Positions 9,411-19,080 of a stretch of 64,000 nt of DNA are shown piece by piece. Positions within the stretch are counted from its first letter, which is position 1. Every line of letters begins with the position of its first letter. Origin of the DNA: Chitinophaga jiangningensis (lineage in GTDB: Bacteria; Bacteroidota; Bacteroidia; Chitinophagales; Chitinophagaceae); contig NZ_FRBL01000009.1 of NCBI RefSeq assembly GCF_900142605.1, positions 372,001 through 436,000 of the forward strand, in the 5' to 3' direction. A program made the position numbers and the translations under genes. The notes beneath the pieces were generated by a model. It worked only from the letters and a program-made list of their open reading frames with translations, was not told the origin of the DNA and did no database searches.

Positions 9411-10472
9411 TTATTTAATGTTCACCCTTCCATCGGCATACTCACAATGCATGGACGTAGCGTTGGCAATTGTATGCAGCACCACTTCCATCTTATTTTG
9501 CAGGTCAAGGTCTCCGGAAAATGTTTCTTTGGCAGCCATCGGGCTGATATCAATTTTTATATTATAGTACCTCGCTAATTTTTTAAGAATTTCATCTAAC
9601 GTGGTGTGATCTGCCACCAGGTGATGTTCTTTCCAGGCGGTGTAATGGCGGGTGATTACCTGGCTGATTTTCACCGGTTCGTTTGGTTGTAGTTCCGCCA
9701 GCTGTCCGGGTTTCAGCAAACTTTCCGCACCACCGGCGGCCAGTAACACGCTACCGCTGCAGAGTACCAGTTGTTGCTTTTCATTTTTGTAAGATGATAA
9801 GTTAAACGCTGTTCCAAGTACCCGTACCTCGGCATCTCCGGCGTATACCTTAAACGGATTTGCAGCATTGGCAGCGATCTCGAAATACCCTTCCCCTTCC
9901 AGCACTACTTCCCTGTTGTTGTTATTAAAAACCGTAGGATACACCAGTTTAGAACCTGCGTTGAGCCATACGCGTGAGCCATCCGGCAGGGTGATTTGTG
10001 CGGTGTGAGCGTAGGGTACCAGTACAGTATTAAAAGTGGCTGCTTTGTTTTGTGCCAGCGTTTCATTGTTCACCTGAAGGGAATCGCCTTGTAAATAGCT
10101 GATTACAGCGTTTTGCTGGCTTACCTGCACGCCCTGTTGCTTACCCAGTAATAAGCGTGTAGCCGATAAGGTGTCCGCATCTATATCGGGCATAGCCGCC
10201 GCGTAGCGCACGATGGCAGGTACAGGTGTACGGTTGATTTGCAGCCATACCAGCGGTGCCAGCAACACCAGCAATGCGGCGGCTACCTTCCAGCCATGTA
10301 CTACCAAAAACGGTTGCTTAGCCGGCCGGTTCATATTTTGATGTATGCGGTTCCAGAGCGCCTCCCGCTCGTCCGCGCTCATGCGCTCATTGCCCGCTGC
10401 TTTAGCGAGCGCAGCTACGCTGGCTTCAGTACGTTCTGGTGCAGGTTCTTCCTGCTGATCAAATAGGTCCAT
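9411..10472 (-). CDS. FecR-family anti-sigma factor
   Basis: Inner-membrane regulator that holds the neighbouring ECF sigma factor and releases it on signal from the STN domain of the TonB receptor. The 353 residues show a cytoplasmic N-terminus with a helical sigma-binding region, one membrane segment (about 62-78), the FecR domain (about 150-245; 'LPDGSRVWLNAGS', 'GEGYFEIA', 'VLGTAFNL') and a C-terminal DUF4974/STN-like domain (about 285-352). It lies between the sigma gene and susC, the standard order in Bacteroidota. Confidence 0.93.
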   Translation of the reverse strand: MDLFDQQEEPAPERTEASVAALAKAAGNERMSADEREALWNRIHQNMNRPAKQPFLVVHGWKVAAALLVLLAPLVWLQINRTPVPAIVRYAAAMPDIDADTLSATRLLLGKQQGVQVSQQNAVISYLQGDSLQVNNETLAQNKAATFNTVLVPYAHTAQITLPDGSRVWLNAGSKLVYPTVFNNNNREVVLEGEGYFEIAANAANPFKVYAGDAEVRVLGTAFNLSSYKNEKQQLVLCSGSVLLAAGGAESLLKPGQLAELQPNEPVKISQVITRHYTAWKEHHLVADHTTLDEILKKLARYYNIKIDISPMAAKETFSGDLDLQNKMEVVLHTIANATSMHCEYADGRVNIK

Positions 10473-10544
10473 GTGTGCAATTCCGGCTATAATGAATAAG
10501 AGTAGGTAGTGAAAAGAATATAGACTCCGTTTTAAAAATATTTT

Positions 10545-11156
10545 TTACAGGTGGCGGAAGAACTGGCCAATAATAATGCTGAAGGCAGTAGCAGCCGAGG
10601 CGTCCAACGCCTGGCGCATCTGTTTTACCGCCCTGTAGGTAAGGGTTCGACAGGTAGGAACGGATATCTGCATGATAGCCGCTATTTCTTCATAAGATAA
10701 ATCACAGTGGTATTTCAGGTAAATGATTTCTTTCTGGCGGGCTGGCAGCTGGTTCAGCTGTTTTGCCAGCTGTTGGTACAACTGCTGCTCCTGCTCTGAT
10801 GCGATGATGACGGCTTGTACGGACTCTGTTTCAAAGTCCACCGAAAATTGCATCATATCCCCCCGGAGACTGGTTCTGGAAGCCTTTTTCAGGGCAGTGT
10901 GCAGTTTACGCCGCATGGAGGAAAGCAGGTAATAGCGCACGTTTACCTCTGCGGCAAGGTTGCGGTGCCAGGTATGGAGGTCGATAAAAAGGTCGTGTAT
11001 ACAATCGAGTATGATCTCCTTATCTTTTGTATACCTGTTGGCATAAGCAAACAACAGGTCGGCGTATGCCTCATACAGCATCTTAAATGCAGGTTGCTCT
11101 CCTGCAATAATGCTTTTCCACAGCGTGTTTTCGTTTACTACCTGTATATTTTCCAA
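10545..11156 (-). CDS. ECF-type RNA polymerase sigma factor, Bacteroidota family
   Basis: Alternative sigma-70 family factor of 203 residues with region 2 (about 25-95; 'LLFAYANRYTKDKEIILDCIHDLFIDL') and region 4 helix-turn-helix (about 135-185; 'LPARQKEIIYLKYHCDLSYEEIAAIM'). It heads the sigma-fecR-susC-susD series and presumably activates it. The C-terminus is hydrophobic (about 190-203). A 17-base GC-rich palindrome (11263-11279) lies about 110 bases upstream, of unknown role. Confidence 0.93.
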   Translation of the reverse strand: MENIQVVNENTLWKSIIAGEQPAFKMLYEAYADLLFAYANRYTKDKEIILDCIHDLFIDLHTWHRNLAAEVNVRYYLLSSMRRKLHTALKKASRTSLRGDMMQFSVDFETESVQAVIIASEQEQQLYQQLAKQLNQLPARQKEIIYLKYHCDLSYEEIAAIMQISVPTCRTLTYRAVKQMRQALDASAATAFSIIIGQFFRHL

Positions 11157-11430
11157 AACTGATGAAGTTAAAGTGGCAATACCATATAACTGCCGCGTAC
11201 ATTCTTCCGGTTGTTTTTAGCTGATATCCTGCAACTGCCACCTTAGTTGTCAGTTGGGAGATGCCGCGCTGCGCGCGGCGGCCGGAAATTTAAAAGGATT
11301 AAAATTACTTATCCTGGCAAAAAGGCTACGTTATGAAATCTTTATCTTCTGGTTGCTGGCTTCCTATCATTGTTTCATTAACAAGATAGGAATTTAGTTT
11401 TAGTTGTAATACAGGTAGTAAACTTAATTT

Positions 11431-12294
11431 TTATTTTTCGAGGGTACCGAAAAGGCCGGTTTTGTAATCTGCAAAGGCCTGTTCAATTTCGGCAGCGGTG
11501 TTCATTACAAAATTGTCTTTAGCCGCTATTGGCTCATCTATAGGAGTGGCGGAGAGATATAATATTCGCGTGATCTCTGTGGCCTGCACATGAATATCTG
11601 TATTTGGGTCGTCCTTATCGAACACCACCAGGTGATAGCCATCAACGGAAGTGCCGTTTACCAGCAGGTTCCCGTCGATTGCGTAAAGCAATGTCCAGTT
11701 ACCGGGAGTGGCCTTAAAGGAAAATTCTTTATCTGCATGGATAGTGCCCCAGATGGCCGTGATAGGCGTAAAGTTGGTAAGCGGGCCTGTCTGGCCTTCA
11801 TAGTCGCCCCCGATCAGGGTCAGGTGTACGCCGTTTTCATCTGCAATGACAGGCATCCTGTCGCCCGTAATATATTGATAATACGGATCACCGAATTTTC
11901 GTGCAGCCGGTACATTGAACCAGAGCTGCAGCAGTTCGTAATTCCCTCCTTCCGCCAGGAACTCCGGCGAAGGCCCTTCACTATGCAGGATACCTTTACC
12001 GGCAAACATCCACTGCACGTCACCGGCGCTTACTGCCATGGCATTGCCGGCATTATCGCGGTGGTACCCCTGCCCCTGTAACATAAACGTTACCGGTGCA
12101 AAGCCGCGGTGCGGATGCGGATGCAGGCGCTCCTCCGGGGAGCCTGCGGGGTAAAATTTAGGAGGCATGTGGTGTACCACAATAAAAGGATTCGCAAACC
12201 GGAACTGGGCGGTGGGCAGCGACTGCCGTACCGTTTCTGTTTCGGTAATCTTTTTTTCGCGCCCCTCCAGTACATGCAGGATTTTCTTCTCCAT
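11431..12294 (-). CDS. Pirin-family protein
   Basis: Bicupin iron protein; bacterial pirins can have quercetin 2,3-dioxygenase-like activity or bind metabolic enzymes, so the role here is open. In 287 residues the metal ligands are visible as H60 and H62 in 'HPHPHRGF' and H104 and E106 in 'GILHSEG', with 'AGDVQWMFAGKG' between them, all hallmark sites. It follows the CNNM-like gene by 3 bases, so the two are probably cotranscribed. Confidence 0.92.
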   Translation of the reverse strand: MEKKILHVLEGREKKITETETVRQSLPTAQFRFANPFIVVHHMPPKFYPAGSPEERLHPHPHRGFAPVTFMLQGQGYHRDNAGNAMAVSAGDVQWMFAGKGILHSEGPSPEFLAEGGNYELLQLWFNVPAARKFGDPYYQYITGDRMPVIADENGVHLTLIGGDYEGQTGPLTNFTPITAIWGTIHADKEFSFKATPGNWTLLYAIDGNLLVNGTSVDGYHLVVFDKDDPNTDIHVQATEITRILYLSATPIDEPIAAKDNFVMNTAAEIEQAFADYKTGLFGTLEK

Positions 12295-12297
12295 AAA

Positions 12298-13605
12298 CTA
12301 ACTATTACTTGGTTCTTCTGGTAATACTTTCAGCCGGGCTTTTTCAACAGAACTGCGGAACATCTTCAATATGAGCACTTCGTAGTGATCGATATTTACA
12401 ATTTCGCCTTCCCGTGGAATATTCCCGTGCACGTAGTTTATTAAACCCGAGAGTGTTTCATAATGTTCGCTCTCCGGCAGCGGTACAGGTAAAAATTCGT
12501 TCAGGTCCGCCACATTTTCATGTGCGTGTACGATATAGGTGGTGTCGTCTTTTTTCTCTACAATCGGGGCCTCCTGGTCATGTTCGTCCTGGATGTCGCC
12601 TACCAGTTCCTCCAGGATGTCTTCCATGGTCACAATACCTTCGGTATCCCCAAATTCGTTGGTCACTACCGCGATCTGGGTGCGCTGCAGCTGAAAAGTA
12701 CGCAGCAGGTCTTTAATCTTCATGCTGTCCGGCACATAAAACACCGGCTTCAGGATGGAGTTGATGTCGGTCAGTTTTTTCTCATGCACACCTTTTACCA
12801 GGTCTTTGGTGTAGATGATACCTTTCAGGTCATCCAGGGAAGTGCTGTACACCGGGTACCTGGAATAACCGTCTGTGATCACCTGGTTTACCAGCTGGTC
12901 AAATGGCAGGGATATGTCGAGGGCGGAAATATCCTTACGGTGGGTGAGAATTTCTTTGACGCGACTATCATCAAAATCGAAAACATTCTGAATCAGCTCT
13001 CTCTCTGTTTCTTCAATGGCGCCACCTTCCTGGCTTTCAGAAATGATCAGTTTCAGTTCTTCCTCAGAGTGTATTTCCGACTCGCCGGCAGGCTGTAAGC
13101 CAAACAGGCGCAGGATGCTGTTGGCCAGGCCGTTGAGCATCCAGATGAATGGACGGAAAATGATGTATACAAATTTCAGCGGTACCGCTACTGCCAGCGT
13201 GGTAGGCAGCGGTTTGCGAATCGCCATGGATTTAGGCGCCAGCTCTCCGAAAACGATGTGCAATACGGTGATGATAAAGAATGCAATAGGAATGGCAATA
13301 GCATGTGCCGCGCTGGGCGTAATGCTCATACCGATGCTGGACATGAAATTCAGTACCAGCGTGGTTACTACCGACTCACCTACCCAACCCAAACCAAGGG
13401 ATGCCAGGGTTATACCCAGCTGGGTGGCGGCCAGGTAGCCGTCCAGGTTATTCAATATATGTTTAGCAGCTTTGGTAGCACGTTTTGAACCGGCGCCACT
13501 GCTGTTGATTTGAGATGATCTGACTTTAACTATGGCAAATTCGGCTGCTACGAAAAATCCATTCAGTAAAACGAGTATGATAGTTCCAAGAACTTGTAGA
13601 AACAT
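12298..13605 (-). CDS. CNNM/CorC-type (hemolysin family) membrane protein with CBS domains
   Basis: 435 residues: DUF21/CNNM transmembrane domain (about 1-190, beginning 'FLQVLGTIILVLLNGFFVAAEFA'), a tandem CBS pair (about 215-335, with 'EGIVTMEDILEELVGDIQDEHD') and a C-terminal CorC_HlyC domain (about 345-425). Family members take part in Mg2+/Co2+ efflux or homeostasis; the hemolysin name is historical. The upstream region carries a TAnnTTTG -7 match (13632-13639). Confidence 0.93.
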   Translation of the reverse strand: MFLQVLGTIILVLLNGFFVAAEFAIVKVRSSQINSSGAGSKRATKAAKHILNNLDGYLAATQLGITLASLGLGWVGESVVTTLVLNFMSSIGMSITPSAAHAIAIPIAFFIITVLHIVFGELAPKSMAIRKPLPTTLAVAVPLKFVYIIFRPFIWMLNGLANSILRLFGLQPAGESEIHSEEELKLIISESQEGGAIEETERELIQNVFDFDDSRVKEILTHRKDISALDISLPFDQLVNQVITDGYSRYPVYSTSLDDLKGIIYTKDLVKGVHEKKLTDINSILKPVFYVPDSMKIKDLLRTFQLQRTQIAVVTNEFGDTEGIVTMEDILEELVGDIQDEHDQEAPIVEKKDDTTYIVHAHENVADLNEFLPVPLPESEHYETLSGLINYVHGNIPREGEIVNIDHYEVLILKMFRSSVEKARLKVLPEEPSNS

Positions 13606-13631
13606 TATGTGGGTAAATTGGTTCGCAAGCC

Positions 13632-13639
13632 CAAATATA
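13632..13639 (-). promoter_or_regulatory. Candidate Bacteroidota -7 box for the CNNM-like gene
   Basis: Minus-strand TATATTTG fits TAnnTTTG, 26 bases upstream of the start codon. No clear TTTG -33 box at proper spacing, hence modest confidence. Confidence 0.4.
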
Positions 13640-13781
13640 GGCTAAAGAAATCTTATACGTTAATCAATTTTTACCCGTCTCTTCCTGATGTGCTTTTCGA
13701 AAGCCAGAACATTTTTTTTCCAGTAGTCTACTATTTTCATAGAGTTTATGTATTTTGTGGAGAAATAGACAGGAAATATAC

Positions 13782-14753
13782 ATGGAGAAAGTTATACAAT
13801 CACCCGCAGCCGCTACCGCCAAAACTGCGCCTATAGAGCCACCAGCAACAGTTCCTACTGCAAAGTTGCCGGCAGGAAGGGCCCGGTTGATCTGGTGGAC
13901 AGCAGCTGTTTTGTCCCTGGCAATTTTACTCATTACCGCCTGGCTGCAAATACCAGGATTCCGCACCCATGTGGAGGAAGTGCCTGCTACCTTTTATTAT
14001 TTCCTGATAGCGGGCTTTATTTTTGCCATGATCGACGGCGCTATCGGCATGTCTTATGGTATCACCTCCACTACCTTTTCCCTGTCAATGGGCATTCCAC
14101 CCGCCTCTGCCAGTACGGCCGTACATATTTCGGAAATCCTCAGCAACGGGATTGCAGGCTGGATGCACTTTAAAATGGGGAACGTCAACAAGAAGCTGTT
14201 TAAAATGCTGATTATTCCGGGTATCACCGGCGCTGTAATTGGTGCTTACCTGCTTTCCTCCCTTGAACACTACTCTACCTACACCAAACCGGTGGTTTCG
14301 TTATATACTTTCATTCTCGGTGCCATCATCCTGAAACGTGCGATTAATATCAAACGCAAAGCCAGCGCTGGTGAGTCGCATAAAAAAATCAAACGCATCG
14401 GCATCCTGGGCTTCTTCGGAGGCTTTATTGATGCGATTGGCGGCGGTGGCTGGGGTTCTATCGTGCTGTCGTCCCTGATTGCCGGTGGTCGTCACCCTCG
14501 TTTTTCATTAGGTACGGTAAAAGCCTGCCGCTTTTTCATTGCCATGCTGAGCTCCCTCACCTTTGTAACGGTATTATCCCATGTACACTGGGATGCAGTA
14601 GTAGGGCTGGTAGTGGGCAGTGCGATCGCTTCCCCAATTGCGGCACGCGTATCCAATAAAATTTCAGCTAAAACTATTATGCTGGCAGTATCGGTAATCG
14701 TAATGCTCGCCAGTGTGAAGAGTATCTATGGGTTTATATTAAAAATGCTGTAG
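13782..14753 (+). CDS. TauE/SafE-family (TSUP) membrane permease
   Basis: Predicted exporter of sulfite, sulfoacetate or related small anions. The ATG at 13782 is preferred over an in-frame TTG at 13755. The 323 residues have a polar Ala/Pro-rich N-terminus and then about eight hydrophobic segments, with the two-fold pattern typical of the family ('GAIGMSYGITSTTFSLSMGIPPASASTAVH', 'GFIDAIGGGGWGSIV'). It is divergent from the CNNM-like gene and converges with the small BOF protein. Substrate cannot be read from sequence. Confidence 0.9.
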   Translation: MEKVIQSPAAATAKTAPIEPPATVPTAKLPAGRARLIWWTAAVLSLAILLITAWLQIPGFRTHVEEVPATFYYFLIAGFIFAMIDGAIGMSYGITSTTFSLSMGIPPASASTAVHISEILSNGIAGWMHFKMGNVNKKLFKMLIIPGITGAVIGAYLLSSLEHYSTYTKPVVSLYTFILGAIILKRAINIKRKASAGESHKKIKRIGILGFFGGFIDAIGGGGWGSIVLSSLIAGGRHPRFSLGTVKACRFFIAMLSSLTFVTVLSHVHWDAVVGLVVGSAIASPIAARVSNKISAKTIMLAVSVIVMLASVKSIYGFILKML

Positions 14754-14757
14754 GTAT

Positions 14758-15096
14758 TTAAAACTCTGTTACAAGCCTGTTTGCCCTGAGGGTGACAGGC
14801 TTGTTTTGTTCGTACTGGACCCAGGCATACACCACCATTTGGATACGGTCATCAAAAGGCTTGGCAGGCAGGTAATTATCGTCGATATAGACTTTAATTT
14901 CCGCGGTTTTATCTTCAAACTTGTATAGTCCCTTGCTGACTTTCCCGGTAATATATCCGATCAGTTGTACCGTGGTGCTGTCGCGATCCAGCTGCCGCGC
15001 CTTGCGCAGCACCTCCCCTACAGTTAACTGCTCCTGCGGAGGAATAACAAACGCAACAGTGGTGAATAAAAGGATACTGGTCAGCAGTTGTTTCAT
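14758..15096 (-). CDS. Small exported OB-fold protein, YgiW/YdeI (BOF)-like
   Basis: 112 residues from the ATG at 15096 (MKQLLTS...), chosen because it starts a clean signal peptide; the frame continues 18 codons upstream. After the signal peptide the pattern 'VQLIGYITGKVSKGLYKFEDKTAEIKVYID' matches the bacterial OB-fold (BOF) family of periplasmic stress-linked proteins such as YgiW and YdeI. Ligand and function are unclear. Its stop lies 4 bases from that of the convergent TauE-type gene. Confidence 0.7.
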   Translation of the reverse strand: MKQLLTSILLFTTVAFVIPPQEQLTVGEVLRKARQLDRDSTTVQLIGYITGKVSKGLYKFEDKTAEIKVYIDDNYLPAKPFDDRIQMVVYAWVQYEQNKPVTLRANRLVTEF

Positions 15097-15234
15097 GGGA
15101 GATGTTACTGGTTTCTCTTGTGTAAACAGCCGGCAAAAAGAAATGTTCACATCACAGCGGTTTCGTACGTCCGTCCCGTTTACTTTGGCATGTTAAGAAT
15201 TACTCCTAAATTGTAAGCTGAAAATTAATCCTGC

Positions 15235-16461
15235 ATGGGTTTCCTCAAAAATTACAGCCATGTACTATGGCTGCTGGGCGGCATCATCGCCGGTAGTATT
15301 CTTGGATTGGTACTGGGCAGCCGCGTAACGGTGCTGAAACCCATCGGTGACATCTTCCTGAACCTCCTGTTTACAGCCATTATTCCACTTGTATTTTTTG
15401 CCATTTCCAATGCTATTGCTCAGGTAGATGCTGGTAAAAAGTTAGGTAAAATTCTCGGGGTAATGTCCGTGGTATTCCTCTGCACATTGCTGATAGCGGC
15501 TTTTCTGACCATCGTATGTGTATGGATGTTCCCTATTCACCAGGAAGTGGTTTTAACGCATCAGGCGGGGGATATTTCAAATCCCGGCAACATTGGGGCG
15601 CAGCTGACCCAGCTGCTGACGGTAGATGAATTTTATGCCTTGCTGTCCCGAAAAAACATGCTGCCTTTCATTATATTTTCTGTAATCACCGGTTTTGCGG
15701 CAATGCGTTCCGGCGCTGCCGGCACTGGTTTCCGTCAGTTTCTGCACTCCGGCAATGAAGTGATGAAACAGGTATTGCAGGTAATTATGAAAGCGGCACC
15801 CATTGGATTGGGTGCCTACTTTGCTTACCAGGTGGGAACATTGGGGCCTGAACTATTTGGTACCTATGCACACTCACTGGGCATCTACTATGGGTTCGGT
15901 GTGGTTTATTTTTTGGTTGGTTTCAGTTTTTACGCTTTTATAGCCGGCGGTTTCAGCGGGGTTAAGCGTTTCTGGAAAAATAATATTGTTCCTTCCCTTA
16001 CGGCGGTTGGCACCGGCAGCAGCATTGCCACCATCCCAGCCAACCTGGAAGCAGCTCCTCCCATGGGTGTGCCCAATGATATCGCGAGTGTGGTTATACC
16101 ATTGGGCGCAACACTGCATAAGGATGGTTCCAGTATCAGTTCCATCATTAAAATGGCCGTGGTGTTCGGCATGTACGGCAAGGCGTTCGACAATCCGCAA
16201 ACCATACTGATGGCGCTGGGTGTAACGGTGATTGCCAGCATTGTGGAAGGAGGTATTCCTAATGGTGGTTACGTAGGTGAGCTGCTGGTGATGAGCGTGT
16301 ATGGTTTCCCGCCGGAGGCCCTGCCTGCACTAATGATCATTGGCACACTGGTAGATCCGCTGGCTACCATCCTCAACGCCACCGGCGATAATGTAGCAGC
16401 TATGCTTACCACCCGCTTCCTGCGTGGTTCCCTGCAGACTACCGATCCGTCCCCCGCTTAA
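15235..16461 (+). CDS. Dicarboxylate/amino acid:cation symporter (DAACS family)
   Basis: Secondary transporter of the GltP/DctA type that imports C4-dicarboxylates or acidic amino acids with H+ or Na+. In 408 residues several membrane helices are clear, and the re-entrant loop signatures are present: 'GTGSSIATIPANL' (HP1-like serine-rich motif), the following 'VIPLGATLHKDGSSI' (TM7-like) and 'VDPLATILNATGDNVAAM' (TM8). The last bases overlap the end of the convergent PLP-enzyme gene by 4 bases. Confidence 0.93.
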   Translation: MGFLKNYSHVLWLLGGIIAGSILGLVLGSRVTVLKPIGDIFLNLLFTAIIPLVFFAISNAIAQVDAGKKLGKILGVMSVVFLCTLLIAAFLTIVCVWMFPIHQEVVLTHQAGDISNPGNIGAQLTQLLTVDEFYALLSRKNMLPFIIFSVITGFAAMRSGAAGTGFRQFLHSGNEVMKQVLQVIMKAAPIGLGAYFAYQVGTLGPELFGTYAHSLGIYYGFGVVYFLVGFSFYAFIAGGFSGVKRFWKNNIVPSLTAVGTGSSIATIPANLEAAPPMGVPNDIASVVIPLGATLHKDGSSISSIIKMAVVFGMYGKAFDNPQTILMALGVTVIASIVEGGIPNGGYVGELLVMSVYGFPPEALPALMIIGTLVDPLATILNATGDNVAAMLTTRFLRGSLQTTDPSPA

Positions 16462-17648
16462 TTACTGGCGGCAGAAGCGGTAGCTGCATGGGCAGCCTGT
16501 TGCACGGCCAGCTTGTCAAAAGCCTGGCGAAGGTCTTCCAGCAGGTCACCGGTTTCTTCCAAACCAACTGATAAACGGATTAAACTATCACTCACGCCGG
16601 CGGCTCTACGTTTTTCATCGGGAATGGATTTATGGGTCATGGCCGCAGGATGCGCTACGAGACTTTTAATCCCTCCCAGACTTTCCGCCAGTTTAAAATA
16701 TTTGGTGGACGTTACAAATGTGGTGGCGGCGGCGGTAGTGTCTTCCTTTAAAGTAAAGGAGATAATACCACCAAACCCTTTACTCTGGCGTTTTGCCAGC
16801 TCATGACCCGGATGGGATTTCAGCCCCGGATAATATACTTTATCTACCAGCGGATGCTGCTCCAGGAACTCCGCCAGTCGCTGCGCATTATCATTGTGCA
16901 CACGTATGCGCAAAGGCAGGGTTTCAATACCACGGATCAGCAGGAAGCTGTCGAATGGCGACAACACTGCACCACTGGCATTTTGATAGAACTTTATTTC
17001 CTGGGCCAACTGCTCCGTTTTGGAAATCACAACACCGGCAATCAGATCGCTATGGCCGCCGAGGTATTTGGTGGCACTGTGCACTACCAGGTCCGCACCC
17101 AGTTCCAGCGGCTGCTGCAGGATGGGTGATGCAAACGTATTATCCACGCACAGCAGGATGTTATGCGCTTTGGCAAGTTTTGCCACCGCTTCGATGTCGG
17201 AAATTTTCAGGGTCGGATTGGTGGGCGTTTCCAGCCAGATCAAACGAGTAGCCGGAGTAATGGCGTGAAAGATGGTCGACACGTCGGTGGTATCTACATA
17301 ATTAACCGTGATACCAAATTTTTTGTAGACTTTATCGAATAACCGGAACGCACCCCCGTAGATATCATCCACCGCAATAATTTCGTCGCCGGATTTGAGC
17401 AGCTTAATTACCGCATCTATGGCTGCGAGGCCGCTGGCAAAGGCAGATGCGCCAGCACCGCCTTCCAGGCCTGCAATAATTTTTTCAGCTGTTTCGCGGG
17501 TGGGATTATTGCTGCGCGCGTAATCGTATCCTTTATTGACACCGGGAGCATCCTGCACAAAGGTGGAGGTTTGGTAGATAGGTACTGCAATAGCGCCGGT
17601 TTGAGGATCTACCGGAATTGAATGAATCAGTTGTGTGATAATACTCAT
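16458..17648 (-). CDS. Cystathionine gamma-synthase-type PLP enzyme (trans-sulfuration)
   Basis: Cys/Met metabolism PLP enzyme expected to join an activated homoserine to cysteine (or sulfide) in methionine synthesis. The 396 residues start at MSIITQ (17648); the frame is open further upstream but that stretch is the riboswitch leader. PLP lysine is K194 in '[12 protein letters not shown]'; '[16 protein letters not shown]' and 'DNTFASP' are family marks. Choice among cystathionine gamma-synthase, gamma-lyase and O-acetylhomoserine sulfhydrylase is not certain, but control by a SAM-I riboswitch argues for a biosynthetic role. Confidence 0.9.
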   Translation of the reverse strand: MSIITQLIHSIPVDPQTGAIAVPIYQTSTFVQDAPGVNKGYDYARSNNPTRETAEKIIAGLEGGAGASAFASGLAAIDAVIKLLKSGDEIIAVDDIYGGAFRLFDKVYKKFGITVNYVDTTDVSTIFHAITPATRLIWLETPTNPTLKISDIEAVAKLAKAHNILLCVDNTFASPILQQPLELGADLVVHSATKYLGGHSDLIAGVVISKTEQLAQEIKFYQNASGAVLSPFDSFLLIRGIETLPLRIRVHNDNAQRLAEFLEQHPLVDKVYYPGLKSHPGHELAKRQSKGFGGIISFTLKEDTTAAATTFVTSTKYFKLAESLGGIKSLVAHPAAMTHKSIPDEKRRAAGVSDSLIRLSVGLEETGDLLEDLRQAFDKLAVQQAAHAATASAASN

Positions 17649-17745
17649 GGGAATAAAGTTTTTAAAATGAATAATGGGTTCCTGCGAGGTACTATCAAGT
17701 GGGCATACGGGGGCCTGCAGCTGCGTTTCGTTTGCGCACAGGCAC

Positions 17746-17778
17746 AAAAAAAACTCATCTGACAGCCAGATGAGTTTT
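17746..17778 (-). terminator. Attenuator terminator of the SAM riboswitch
   Basis: On the minus strand a stem AAAACTCATCTG/CAGATGAGTTTT (17767-17778 with 17750-17761) is followed by a run of T. It lies 43 bases after the aptamer and about 100 bases before the start codon, so SAM binding would favour premature termination. Confidence 0.85.
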
Positions 17779-17820
17779 AATATGTTGATTCCGGAGAATA
17801 CTGTAAAACTTTGAATCTGA

Positions 17821-17923
17821 CTTATCTTTCCTCCTATTACAGAGGATGGATGCAGCACCTTTCACCGGGTGTGAAGGTTGCTAAGGTATCGACGGGCCAT
17901 GTCCCTACTCCTTTCTTGATAAG
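17821..17923 (-). ncRNA. SAM-I riboswitch (S-box)
   Basis: Minus-strand leader with the S-box features in order: closing P1 arms CTTATC (17918-17923) and GATAAG (17821-17826), the GGCCC segment, the internal 'TAGCAACC' and then 'GGTGCT' after the P3 hairpin. These match the conserved core of SAM-I aptamers closely. Together with the downstream terminator it should switch off the trans-sulfuration gene when SAM is abundant. Confidence 0.92.
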
Positions 17924-18004
17924 TAACTTCTTAAAGAACTGATGCAAAGATACAGCGGAAAATCAATTCTCCAAATTTATTTCCTACAAAATCAGTAGAC
18001 TAAT

Positions 18005-18949
18005 CTATTTTTCTGCGGCTACAGTATCCCTGATTCCTTGCTGGTAGCTGATTGGCGTGTAGTTGAAAAATTTTTCAAATTTCCCGGAATTGAAGTGATA
18101 GGGGTAATTATTCTGGTACAACATCTCTACGATCTCTTTTACGGTGGTATCAAATATTCCCGTAGCACTCAGCATAAATTTACCGAGGTTGAAATGTTTG
18201 GCTTTAACGCCCATGGCGTTGGCGAAAATTTGCACGTAGGCCTTACCGTCCGGCGCAGGTGCGGCGGTGGGCAGGTGCCATACCTGGTTCCAGGATTCGT
18301 TATTTTGGGAGAGTAAATACATGCCATGCCCAGCATCAGGTGTATAGGTGTAGCTATGCGGCATATCGTCGCGGCCAATCCACATGGCGGCGCTTTTCTT
18401 TTTGAAGCGTTCCATGATCATCAGGTTGAGGAAGCCCGTCTGGTTGGCATGTGGTCCATAGAAATCGGCTGCCCTGGCGATGGTAGCTGTGATGTTACCG
18501 GCTTTTACTTCGTCCATCAGCTGGGTGGCAATTTTTGCACGAACGGCGCCTTTCCTGCTGGCAGGGTTATATGGCGTGGATTCGAGCATCTGCCCTTCTA
18601 CTAACCCATACGAATATACGTTATCGAAAAAAAGGAGTTTGGCGCCATTGGCTTTACAGGCGCGGATCACATTGTTCATGATAGCCGGCCAGGCCACGGA
18701 CCATATTTTAATATCGTATTTGAGTCCGGCGCAGAGGATAACCACATCTGAGCCCTGCACCGCGCGCAGGGTATCTGCTTCGCTGGTGATATCTGCGGAT
18801 AGGAGGTCCGTGATGCCATAGATGGATTTTGGGTTGCGGCTAACGAGCCGTACCCGGTGGTTGTTGGCGGTCAGGTGTTTTGCGGTTTCATTGGCGATAA
18901 CGCCGTTGGCACCGAGGATGGTGTACAAGGGTTGGATAGCGGGTTCCAT
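18005..18949 (-). CDS. NAD(P)-dependent epimerase/dehydratase-like (extended SDR) protein
   Basis: Rossmann-fold protein of 314 residues. The dinucleotide motif is 'ILGANGVIANETAKHL' near the N-terminus (a GxxGxxA variant), followed by 'DVVILCAGLKYDI' and a 'NVYSYG' segment where extended SDRs carry the catalytic Tyr region. The classical YxxxK motif is not obvious, so it may be an atypical SDR acting as reductase or binding protein. Substrate unknown. It lies upstream of the riboswitch-controlled gene on the same strand but is separated from it by the leader. Confidence 0.8.
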   Translation of the reverse strand: MEPAIQPLYTILGANGVIANETAKHLTANNHRVRLVSRNPKSIYGITDLLSADITSEADTLRAVQGSDVVILCAGLKYDIKIWSVAWPAIMNNVIRACKANGAKLLFFDNVYSYGLVEGQMLESTPYNPASRKGAVRAKIATQLMDEVKAGNITATIARAADFYGPHANQTGFLNLMIMERFKKKSAAMWIGRDDMPHSYTYTPDAGHGMYLLSQNNESWNQVWHLPTAAPAPDGKAYVQIFANAMGVKAKHFNLGKFMLSATGIFDTTVKEIVEMLYQNNYPYHFNSGKFEKFFNYTPISYQQGIRDTVAAEK

Positions 18950-19054
18950 TGTTTGTGCGTTTGGATAAAAGTAGCAAAAGGATTCGATTCTGTTTTATCT
19001 TTTTGCTCATACGGGCGCAAGGATATCCAGCTCACAAAGACTTATTGGGCTTTA

Positions 19055-19069
19055 GGCGCCTTCGGCGCC
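19055..19069. repeat. Small palindrome with TTC loop
   Basis: GGCGCC-TTC-GGCGCC, just left of the inverted-repeat element and about 105 bases upstream of the epimerase-like gene. Same loop class as hairpins at 4296, 19283 and 30258. Confidence 0.55.
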
Positions 19070-19080
19070 AGAGAGCGAAC

